A DNA stretch of 14,250 nt from CAYLYM01 sp964387645 (GTDB lineage: Bacteria > Calditrichota > Calditrichia > RBG-13-44-9). A model generated the notes under the pieces. The model had not been told where the DNA came from, searched no databases, and saw only the letters and a list, made by a program, of their open reading frames with translations. A program made the translations under genes and the position numbers. The stretch lies in contig CAYLYM010000102.1 of the NCBI GenBank assembly GCA_964387645.1, positions 1 through 14,250 on the forward strand, written 5' to 3'. The first letter of the stretch is position 1. Every line of letters starts with the position of its first letter. Below, piece by piece: positions 7,749 to 14,250 of this stretch.

Positions 7749-7767
7749 AACGATTCAGCGAATCGTT
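7749..7767. other. Perfect 8-bp hairpin before the M14 gene
   Basis: AACGATTC and GAATCGTT pair exactly around AGC. It lies in the 140-base gap between the small outer-membrane-like gene and the peptidase gene. On the minus strand the stem is followed by a run of A, not T, so it is not a classical terminator in the direction of transcription. It may be an operator, an RNA-stability hairpin or a processing site between operon parts. Confidence 0.45.
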
Positions 7768-7792
7768 CTACTAACTCCCGTAACGGCTGCAC

Positions 7793-8342
7793 TCACCTTA
7801 TTTTACCTAATGAAAAACTCAATCCGCCTCCCAGATGAAAATGTTCCTTATTCAAAGAGGCAAAAAAACTGATTCCCACCCCGAAAGATGAGGTATTCCC
7901 GGTAAAAATGCGAATTTCGACGGGAACACTGAAAGTGCCTATCTTAACAGGTGGAGTGTCATGGTAATAAAAGTAATGTTCTTCCTGAAATCGGCTTATT
8001 CCAAGACCGATCAAAATTATGGCGTTTGAACGGTAGAAGCCTCTAAATATCATAAATCCTCTTTCCAGTGATCTGGATCGGTAACTAACACTCCAGAATG
8101 TGCCCCGCGTCTTAGCTGATTCAGAATATCGGTAAGCAAAAATAAATGCTTTTTGATTCTTTTTCAAACCTGCCATAACTACAATATCCACATTTCTGGC
8201 AGAACCAACCATGCCCACGCTGGGGGCAATAAAGATGACCGGCGGCTGCTTTTTTGTCGAGGCAATTCCAGGAAAAAAGTTAAAAGTAAAATGAAAAAAC
8301 TGAAGAGTCCTATCTGAATTGTTCTGGTAGAATTAAATCCAT
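7793..8342 (-). pseudogene. Small outer-membrane-like protein, 5' end frame-disrupted
   Basis: The long uninterrupted part starts at a GTG (8218) and gives 141 residues of short alternating strands (for example AIILIGLGISRF, GVGISFF, LGGGLSFSLG), as in small beta-barrel outer-membrane proteins. This frame is open further upstream to 8332 without a start codon but reads FFPGIASTKKQPPVIFIAPS. A neighbouring frame reads IGLFSFFILLLTFF, a typical signal-peptide core, up to the same point. One extra T in the minus-strand T6 run (8273-8278) would join the two into a signal peptide with cleavage near GIA-S. One more base near 8336-8338 would connect to an ATG at 8342, giving about 183 residues. So either a decayed gene or sequencing errors in T runs; no family is recognised. 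It sits 23 bases after the sulfatase stop. Confidence 0.6.
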
Positions 8343-8365
8343 GATCTAAGAATCAGAGATTGGGA

Positions 8366-9790
8366 TTAGCCTTTCTTTTTACCTGGATTGTATTTCGGAT
8401 TCAATTCAGTAGGTACCGGGGCATTCAATGATTTTCTCCAATCTTTTAATAATTGATGGAGCTCAGCGGTTTTTTCAGGCATTTCTCCTGCCAGGTTTCT
8501 TGATTCACTGATGTCATTCTTTAAATTATAAAGCTCCAGCCTGCCGTCTTCAAAGAATTCTATAAGTTTCCAATCGCCCTGCCGAACAGCTCCGGCGGGG
8601 GTGGTACGCCAGGGGCCTGGCGTATCGCGGTAGGCTTCTAAGTAGGCTGGAAAATGCCAGAAAATGGCATTGCGTTTTAATTGCCCTGTTTGAAATAAAA
8701 GCGGAACCAGGCTTTCGCCATCTAAAGGATGATCGGGAGGTTGGGACAGTCCCAGAATTTCCAGAAAAGTTGGGAAAAAATCAATGCCAATCACCGGTGT
8801 ATCGCATTTACTTCCGGCTGGGATTTTTCCAGGCCAGCGGACGACAAGCGGTTCACGTATTCCCCCTTCATACAACATACCCTTGGATCCGCGTAGTGGC
8901 GCCATGCTGGTAACCGGTCCATAACCGCCATTATCGGAGAAAAAAACGATAATGGTTTTTTCGGTAAGATTCAACTCATCTAATATTTTTAATATTTGCC
9001 CAACACTTTCGTCTACACTTTCGATCATTGCCGCATAGGTGGGATTTTTATGGCCGTTCCAGGGTGGTTTTTTCCGATATTTTTGGATTAGTTCCGGTTT
9101 GGCTTGAATCGGCGTGTGAACGGCATAATGGGAAAAATACAGGAAAAACGGTTTGTCTGAATTCTGTTTAATAAATTGAAGCGCCTCCTTAGTCAAACGA
9201 TCGGTTAAATATTCACCTTCTGGCCCGTCAGACAAATTATTATTATGGTAAGGACTAAAATAACTCTTCGGATGTCCAGCCTGATTCCCCCCGATGTTGA
9301 CATCAAAACCCTGAGCCTGTGGACCAGAATCGGGATCTTTTCCTAAATGCCATTTGCCCACATGGGCGGTTACATAACCTGCCGATTTCAAAACTTCCGC
9401 AATGGTAACTTTGTCTGGATCCAAAACCGTTTTATTGGGAACAGGAATGAGCTTTCGTAAATGAGCCTTACCTCGCGCCGGATTGCCAACAGTGTAAATG
9501 CCATGTCGAGGCGTATATTGACCGGTTAAAAGGCTGGCGCGTGTAGGTGCACAATTGGGAGCATTGGCATAAGCATTGGTGAATACCATACCTTCTCTGG
9601 CCAGGCGGTCAATGTTGGGCGTCTCATAATAGTGACTACCCATAAAACTCACATCCCTCCATCCCAGGTCGTCGATTAAAATAAAAACAATGTTGGGTTT
9701 TGATTGTGAAAATTTTTTGCAAAAAACTGCCAATGGAAGAAAAGACAATGCCATTCCCCCAGAAATTTTCAAAAAATCTCTTCTCTTCAT
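8366..9790 (-). CDS. Tat-exported sulfatase (S1 family, Cys-type)
   Basis: 474 residues. The N-terminus KRRDFLKISGG plus a hydrophobic stretch is a twin-arginine signal, so it is exported folded. Sulfatase features in order: metal-binding D40 D41 (IDDLGW), the modification motif C80-A-P-T-R followed by SLLTG (C80 becomes formylglycine), GKWHLG (K146, H148), H225 in HYAVHTP, the metal pair D286 N287 in SDNGG, and K303. It hydrolyses a sulfate ester, most likely on a carbohydrate given the glycosidase-like gene 63 bases upstream; the exact substrate is unknown. It needs a maturation enzyme (FGE or anaerobic AtsB type), not encoded here. GAGGAG is 9 nt before the ATG. A cysteine at 24 follows the hydrophobic stretch but lacks a good lipobox. 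Confidence 0.92.
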   Translation of the reverse strand: MKRRDFLKISGGMALSFLPLAVFCKKFSQSKPNIVFILIDDLGWRDVSFMGSHYYETPNIDRLAREGMVFTNAYANAPNCAPTRASLLTGQYTPRHGIYTVGNPARGKAHLRKLIPVPNKTVLDPDKVTIAEVLKSAGYVTAHVGKWHLGKDPDSGPQAQGFDVNIGGNQAGHPKSYFSPYHNNNLSDGPEGEYLTDRLTKEALQFIKQNSDKPFFLYFSHYAVHTPIQAKPELIQKYRKKPPWNGHKNPTYAAMIESVDESVGQILKILDELNLTEKTIIVFFSDNGGYGPVTSMAPLRGSKGMLYEGGIREPLVVRWPGKIPAGSKCDTPVIGIDFFPTFLEILGLSQPPDHPLDGESLVPLLFQTGQLKRNAIFWHFPAYLEAYRDTPGPWRTTPAGAVRQGDWKLIEFFEDGRLELYNLKNDISESRNLAGEMPEKTAELHQLLKDWRKSLNAPVPTELNPKYNPGKKKG

Positions 9791-9853
9791 GGAATTCAGC
9801 TCCTCTATTGATAAAATTAAAAAAGATAGACTGGAAAAGAAATATATAGAATG

Positions 9854-11533
9854 CTATTTTTTTATTTCCCTGACCAAATACCGTTTTTCCTGCCCGGACT
9901 GGAGTTTTAAAGGGATCCCTTCAATCAACTCTTTTCCCGAAAATATTCTGCGATCACCTGACAAAACATCTTCTACCATATATTTGCAATCCGGCGATAT
10001 GGTAAACCATTCCGGGAATTGATTAATGCGTGGCCAATCCAGCGGCAGCCGTATATTCAGCCGATGGCGGGGTTTGTCGAAAACTACTTTTCCACGCCAA
10101 TTGGCTTTTGCAAAAATATTTAGGTAAAGCTGACCATTTTCCTGCATTGCTCCATATATGAGGTCTTTCCGCCACGGATCGATTGTAACACCTTGTGTTT
10201 TCCACAAACAATACATAATGGTCGTTCTGGCAAAATTGCCATCCCCATGCCATCCTTCAATTATACCTTCCGGTTGCTGCTTATTCCACATCACCTTAAT
10301 CTGGCTATCTACCCACTCAGCCACCTCGGAAAGCGGTTCGCGATTAAGTAAATTGAGAGCGCTTTCAATGGCATCGGCGTAACCGTCTGCACTACCATGT
10401 TCCCAATCAAAATTACGATAATGATCGTTGAGATGACTTAATGCCTCCAATGTAGCCTGACGGTATTTTTCTATTCCATCAATTAAATATACAGTGTAAA
10501 ATCCATTGTACGTGTAACCCCAGGTATCAGCGATTCCATCATTTAAAATTTTCCCATTTACAGGATCAATCACGTTATAAAATAAACCATGTTCGTTCCG
10601 TCCCACTTGCAGAATTCGGTCCAACATTTCGTGAATGTGAGATTGGTAGACTTTCTTTTTTTCCGGTCTGGCAAAATGCAAAGTAGCATATAATTCACAC
10701 AATCCTGAAACGATTTCGCAACCATGGTCTCGCAAACGCAGTTTACGGAGGTCCCGGGTCGGATGCTGCCCTCCCAGAAGGTAATAATCTCCCAGACGAA
10801 TGGCCCACTCCAGATATTTCTCATCGCCTGTCATCCAGTAAACCCGTGATAGAGTTTGCAACATCTCGCCATTGACTTCCACATTCGTCGAAACCAGGTT
10901 TCCATAATTCGTTTTAATCGGCGCATATTTCCACATATCATCCAGGATTTCAATCATACGTTCACTCCATGGACTGTTCCCCAGCCACTCGGTGAGTGGC
11001 AACAGTCCGTCTTTAATATATTCAGATGCCCCAAACATGATTCGATCCAGATCAGCCTCAGAATACTGAAAATCTTGTTTAGAAAAAGAATAGGTGTCCG
11101 GCAAATGCCCGATTCGGGATGTTAATTTTCTTTCCGTTTGTAGCATTTTCAACATACGTCCTTGAAAAAGAGATTGGTCTAATATGCTGGAGGTGAGGAC
11201 CATGAACGGATAATTGTCTGCTGCACAATCTTTGGCATTCCAGATATCCCGGTCCTTCTGCAAATTGCGTGGAATCAAACCAGTTTGAGGATCCGAATAT
11301 TTGAGCCAACCATTAACAAAATTGAGGCATCTAATAAATCCTTCATTAGCCTGTTTACCATTTTGTAACGATTGTTGGAATAAAGCTTGAATATGGGATT
11401 TCAAATTCGTGTGGTGGTTGTTCTGTAAGATTGCCAGACAAGGTATTGAAAGAGAAATTTTCCCGGGAGTGTGAGCTGTTAATTGTAGAAAAATGAAGAA
11501 AACACTCAAGAAAGAGATAAATGATTTATTCAT
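9854..11533 (-). CDS. Secreted six-hairpin glycosidase-like protein
   Basis: 559 residues. The signal peptide is about 1-20 (FISFLSVFFIFLQLTA). Residues about 60-460 are mainly helical with repeating aromatic-rich helix pairs, as in (alpha/alpha)6 barrels of glycosidases and polysaccharide lyases: WLKYSDPQTGLIPRN, RDHGCEIVSGLCELYAT (268-284), DTWGYTYNGFY (336-346), EGWHGDGNFART (426-437). A short beta-rich tail (about 465-559) closes it. D269/H270, D336, H429 and D431 are candidate active-site residues, by position only. It heads a block with a sulfatase, so the substrate is probably a sulfated glycan or its released oligosaccharides. Ribosome binding site AGGA is 7 nt from the ATG. The exact CAZy family is not identified; a lyase or a non-catalytic role remains possible. 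Confidence 0.7.
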   Translation of the reverse strand: MNKSFISFLSVFFIFLQLTAHTPGKISLSIPCLAILQNNHHTNLKSHIQALFQQSLQNGKQANEGFIRCLNFVNGWLKYSDPQTGLIPRNLQKDRDIWNAKDCAADNYPFMVLTSSILDQSLFQGRMLKMLQTERKLTSRIGHLPDTYSFSKQDFQYSEADLDRIMFGASEYIKDGLLPLTEWLGNSPWSERMIEILDDMWKYAPIKTNYGNLVSTNVEVNGEMLQTLSRVYWMTGDEKYLEWAIRLGDYYLLGGQHPTRDLRKLRLRDHGCEIVSGLCELYATLHFARPEKKKVYQSHIHEMLDRILQVGRNEHGLFYNVIDPVNGKILNDGIADTWGYTYNGFYTVYLIDGIEKYRQATLEALSHLNDHYRNFDWEHGSADGYADAIESALNLLNREPLSEVAEWVDSQIKVMWNKQQPEGIIEGWHGDGNFARTTIMYCLWKTQGVTIDPWRKDLIYGAMQENGQLYLNIFAKANWRGKVVFDKPRHRLNIRLPLDWPRINQFPEWFTISPDCKYMVEDVLSGDRRIFSGKELIEGIPLKLQSGQEKRYLVREIKK

Positions 11534-12034
11534 GACAGTCCTAATAGTTTCAGCGATTAGTTCAAAGAAAAATTAAGTTCACTTAGGAAAATATTAAAAT
11601 TTATTTTGTAATAAATCAATAAAAAATAAGTTAAGATTAAAGATCTCAATATCTAAAGTGCCTGAAGATTCTTTCTTTGGAAATTAAATAGGATTATAAA
11701 GTTTTGCTTTTTCGTTTCTATCCTGTCCTTATTTTTTAATCAACCGGATAAAGAACTCATTTATTCTGTTAAATATAATGAAAAATTAACTATTTTAACA
11801 ATTTTCTAATTTTTCGCCAAATTACGATAAATTCCCATGAGACTAACCGATATTGTAAAATGTTTCTGGGAGCGACTCAACTTTTGACAATTATCCATGA
11901 AGATAGGTAACCTCTGATTGAGGACTAACATGTAAGGATTTTCTATAGTAGAGACCAGATTATCGTTCCTGAAAGAAAATTTGGCAACCAGAATATTAAA
12001 TTGTATTGAAATTAGATCTAAAAGGTGACATAAA
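11534..12034. other. 500-base AT-rich gap between two minus-strand operons
   Basis: It contains a promoter for the glycosidase-like gene at 11591-11619. A minus-strand open stretch at 11806-12081 begins inside the terminator at 12035-12066 and has no ribosome binding site or recognisable domain, so it is not called. Nothing else is evident. Confidence 0.6.
11591..11619 (-). promoter_or_regulatory. Predicted promoter of the glycosidase/sulfatase/peptidase block
   Basis: On the minus strand TTGATT (11619-11614), a 17-base spacer and TAATAT (11596-11591) lie about 58 bases before the start codon at 11533. The hexamers are identical to those proposed before the YbaK-like gene. Confidence 0.5.
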
Positions 12035-12066
12035 ATCAAAAACGGGGTACAATACTGGTACCCCGT
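12035..12066 (-). terminator. Rho-independent terminator of the redox operon
   Basis: On the minus strand ACGGGGTAC and GTACCCCGT form a perfect 9-bp stem around a 7-base loop, followed by TTTTTGATTTT. It begins 30 bases after the OsmC stop. Strong stem plus U-run in the correct direction. Confidence 0.9.
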
Positions 12067-12096
12067 CTTAATATCATTCAAACAAGATAGGGAGAT

Positions 12097-12534
12097 TTAT
12101 TCGTCTTCGTTTTCTACAATTTCATAGTTGTAAGTGAGGGGGATATTTGCGGCTCGAATCATTGCAGAGACCGAACAATATTTTTCCTGCGAAAGACTGA
12201 TTGCTTTCTCTATTTTATCTTTAACAGAAGTCAAATCTCTACCCCAAAATTTGTATTTCAGGTCTATTTTAGTATAAACTTTGGGATGTTCTGGGGCTCT
12301 TTCGGCATCCACATAAATTTCAAATTTATCATACTTCACGCGCATTTTTTGAAGCAGGGAAGCCACATCCGCACCAGTACATCCGGCCAGGCTGATCAGA
12401 AATAATTCCATTGGGCGGGTAGCAGCATCCGATCCGCCAAAAGTTTCCGGACCATCTATTGCAACCCAGTGCCGGCTCTTTCCATGCCCAACAAAAGTAA
12501 TACCATCAACCTGTTTTACAACGATCTGACTCAT
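12097..12534 (-). CDS. OsmC/Ohr-family thiol peroxidase-like protein
   Basis: 145 residues, the usual OsmC-family length. The two conserved redox cysteines are present: C52 in SLAGCTGADVASLL and C120 in EKYCSVSAMI, the pair that reduces organic hydroperoxides in this family. There is no signal peptide, so it is cytoplasmic. It belongs to the broad OsmC/YhfA-like branch, not clearly Ohr, so peroxide activity is likely but not certain. Last gene of a three-gene operon, 15 bases after the TlpA-like gene. GAGGA sits upstream of the ATG. The terminator follows directly. The context with two thioredoxin-fold proteins suggests a shared thiol-redox or oxidative-stress role. Confidence 0.88.
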   Translation of the reverse strand: MSQIVVKQVDGITFVGHGKSRHWVAIDGPETFGGSDAATRPMELFLISLAGCTGADVASLLQKMRVKYDKFEIYVDAERAPEHPKVYTKIDLKYKFWGRDLTSVKDKIEKAISLSQEKYCSVSAMIRAANIPLTYNYEIVENEDE

Positions 12535-12549
12535 ATCTTCATCCTCGAT

Positions 12550-13113
12550 TTAAGAGTTTAATAATTGTTGTATGACTTCTTCAAAATATTTTTCCGGACG
12601 ATAGCCAATAATTCTCTGGACTGCCTTACCTTCTTTGTTGATAATGAAGGTAGTTGGAATGGAATTTATTCCACCATACATCATAGCCGTCTGCCGATTA
12701 CCCAAAACTACCGGATAATTGATTTTGAATTTTTCCATAAAGGGTTTGACAACCTGCCAACCAGGCTGATCCAAAGAAATTCCTATGATTTCTAATCCCT
12801 TATTATGATACTTTTCTCGTAATTTCACAAATCCAGGAATTTCCATTCGGCAGGGACCACACCAGGTGGCCCAGAAATCCAGAATTACCACTTTGCCCCG
12901 ATAATCGCTCAATCGAATAATATTCCCTTCATGATCTTGAAGCTGAAAATCGGGGGCCATGGGGAATTCGCGTTCTTGCTGAACAGTTTCTGCAGGCTGT
13001 TTTTCGACATTAGCACTTTGCGATTCAGATGTTTCATTAGATCTGGAACAAGAAGAAAGAATAATAGCCAAACTGAGCAAAATAATCGAAACTGAAATGA
13101 TAATGATCCTCAT
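12550..13113 (-). CDS. TlpA-like thioredoxin lipoprotein
   Basis: 187 residues. A lipoprotein signal (hydrophobic 3-19, lipobox LSSC with C22) anchors it in a membrane facing the periplasm, followed by a polar linker (23-50). The TlpA/ResA/AhpC-TSA-type thioredoxin domain has the active site W84-C85-G-P-C88 in ATWCGPCRMEIPGF and the cis-proline P153 in SIPTTFIINKEG. Such proteins reduce disulfides in exported proteins, for example in cytochrome c maturation, and receive electrons from a CcdA/DsbD-type membrane protein, which is not in the window. TAGGAG lies 7 nt before the ATG. It sits between the PDO gene (34 bases) and the OsmC gene (15 bases). Confidence 0.9.
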   Translation of the reverse strand: MRIIIISVSIILLSLAIILSSCSRSNETSESQSANVEKQPAETVQQEREFPMAPDFQLQDHEGNIIRLSDYRGKVVILDFWATWCGPCRMEIPGFVKLREKYHNKGLEIIGISLDQPGWQVVKPFMEKFKINYPVVLGNRQTAMMYGGINSIPTTFIINKEGKAVQRIIGYRPEKYFEEVIQQLLNS

Positions 13114-13147
13114 AAAATACTCCTATCTAAAATTTAAATTATGAAAT

Positions 13148-13816
13148 TTAATTCTCAGGGTACAGACGTTTATAAGCATCTATTACTCTTTGAACAAAAT
13201 GCGGTTCTGGTAAAGCGCCCTCTATGGCATCAATTTCTCCTATCATTGTTCGTGGAACACCGCGCACATTATAACGCATCGATAAATGTGGAAATTCTGT
13301 TGCTTCAACCATATCGGCCGTAATATTTTCATTCAACATAGCCAGTTTATGTGCTGTAACTACTGCGCTCGGACAATAAGGGCAGGTCGGTGTAACAAAA
13401 ACCTGCAAATGCAAAGGATGAGTGATCTGGCTAATCTGTTTTTTGGTATCTTCGCTCACGTCCGGTTCACCTTTGGCTACCATTTGAATGTCTTCCAGAA
13501 GGGAACTAAATTCATATCCTGAGGGAATTCCGTAATACCGAATCCCATAATCTTTACCCTTTTCATCCAATATGACTGTAGCAGGAATTTTATCAATCCT
13601 ATATTTTTCAGCTTGAACTTTATCATTCACAAAATTGTACACCTGTAATTCAAGTTTATCCTCACTCAATTCCTCTAATTCAGTTAACAATTGTTTTGTT
13701 TCCCTGCAATATTGACACTCCAACTCCTGGGTAAAATATACAATTTTGACTTTTTTAGGCAAACTTTTTAAAACTTCCCGCACTGCTTTGGCATCTTCAC
13801 CTACAATAAAGGACAT
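13148..13816 (-). CDS. Glutaredoxin-like protein disulfide oxidoreductase (PDO, two thioredoxin folds)
   Basis: 222 residues, cytoplasmic. Two fused thioredoxin folds, each with a redox CXXC and a cis-proline: C34-Q-Y-C37 with P78 (KIPATVIL), and C145-P-Y-C148 with P188 (GVPRTMIG). This is the PDO arrangement known from thermophilic archaea and bacteria, where it forms or reshuffles disulfides in cytoplasmic proteins and can be reduced by thioredoxin reductase. The N-terminal motif is CQYC, where many PDOs have a different dipeptide. The start is chosen at the ATG 13816 because GGAGG lies directly upstream; an in-frame ATG at 13849 has no such site. First gene of the redox operon. Confidence 0.9.
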   Translation of the reverse strand: MSFIVGEDAKAVREVLKSLPKKVKIVYFTQELECQYCRETKQLLTELEELSEDKLELQVYNFVNDKVQAEKYRIDKIPATVILDEKGKDYGIRYYGIPSGYEFSSLLEDIQMVAKGEPDVSEDTKKQISQITHPLHLQVFVTPTCPYCPSAVVTAHKLAMLNENITADMVEATEFPHLSMRYNVRGVPRTMIGEIDAIEGALPEPHFVQRVIDAYKRLYPEN

Positions 13817-14051
13817 AAATTTTCCTCCAGTTATTAAATTAAAATTCAATTATCTCTAATTAATTCACTTAATAGATGAACAGATGTAAAAAAAGTTACA
13901 GAATTAAACAATTTAATTTTGATAATAAGACAACGAGATTTTTTATTTCCAAATTCAATAAGATAGATTTTGTAATATTTCTTTGGGTCATGCCTTTTTT
14001 TAAAAAACAAAAGATTTATAGAATCAACTAAAAATGATTGAAAATAAATCT

Positions 14052-14250
14052 TTATATTTTAATCGCCCCCGGATTAAATCTGTATACTTCTGGATTGTGT
14101 TCCGCCATGCAATTATCAGTTGCTACAATTTCGCGAATATCCAGTGGATCTACAATTCTATCCGTCCATAGGTGACTGCCGCATAAAGGGGTTACATTTG
14201 TTCTAATAGCAATCTCCTTAGCCTGCAAGTTGTTTTTACAGCTCATGGTA
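14052..14250 (-). CDS. C-terminal part of a minus-strand gene, possibly an acyl-CoA carboxyltransferase
   Basis: The frame is open to the right edge, so the N-terminus lies outside the window. The visible 64-66 residues contain GSHLWTDRIVDPLDIRE, which resembles the LWDDGIIDPxDTR signature near the C-terminus of biotin-dependent carboxyltransferase beta subunits (methylcrotonyl- or propionyl-CoA carboxylase type). The following tail (TDNCMAEHNPEVYRF) is not one I know from that family. The ATG at 14246 has no good ribosome binding site visible, as only 4 bases precede it. The family call is tentative. Confidence 0.4.
   Translation of the reverse strand, partial: TMSCKNNLQAKEIAIRTNVTPLCGSHLWTDRIVDPLDIREIVATDNCMAEHNPEVYRFNPGAIKI

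Noticed and set aside
11806..12081. Minus-strand 91-codon open frame after the redox operon
   Set aside because: Its start lies upstream of and its frame runs through the strong terminator at 12035-12066. It has no ribosome binding site, and the translation shows no recognisable domain.

Overview
The window is AT-rich, mostly minus-strand bacterial DNA. The gene set points to a Gram-negative, probably anaerobic and possibly thermophilic bacterium. It includes exported enzymes with Sec or Tat signals, a lipoprotein thioredoxin, and a two-CXXC protein disulfide oxidoreductase of the type common in thermophiles. It also includes a zinc-ribbon protein with an NMD3-like C-terminus, and a long M14 peptidase with a C-terminal amidotransferase-like fold. 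A member of the Calditrichota or a neighbouring FCB-group phylum would fit, but this is inference from gene families and not from a marker gene.

Layout. Positions 36-731 (minus) encode an acidic zinc-ribbon protein. A 640-base gap follows. It holds a tandem 26-bp repeat that looks like a transposable-element end, a hairpin and a second, dispersed-repeat-like element, then a promoter. Next come a YbaK-type deacylase (plus) and an RlmI-like 23S rRNA methyltransferase (minus), which converge. The rRNA methyltransferase and a periplasmic HtrA/Deg protease (plus) diverge from a region with a perfect 8-bp inverted repeat. Downstream of htrA is a roughly 390-base gap with a possible gene remnant.

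Positions 5064-11533 are one minus-strand block for extracytoplasmic catabolism. In transcription order it encodes a secreted six-hairpin glycosidase-like protein, a Tat-exported sulfatase, a small outer-membrane-like protein and a secreted M14 carboxypeptidase. The small protein's 5' end is broken by at least one frameshift. A TTGATT/TAATAT promoter lies in front of the block. The likely job is breakdown of sulfated glycans, perhaps glycoprotein-linked, outside the cytoplasm.

Positions 12035-13816 (minus) form a compact redox operon: cytoplasmic protein disulfide oxidoreductase, TlpA-like lipoprotein thioredoxin and OsmC-like thiol peroxidase, ended by a strong rho-independent terminator. 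The right edge cuts into a minus-strand gene whose C-terminus weakly resembles a biotin-dependent carboxyltransferase.

Nothing here is clearly a new defence or mobile system. The most unusual items are the repeat cluster at 1088-1268 and the frame-disrupted outer-membrane-like gene at 7793-8342.
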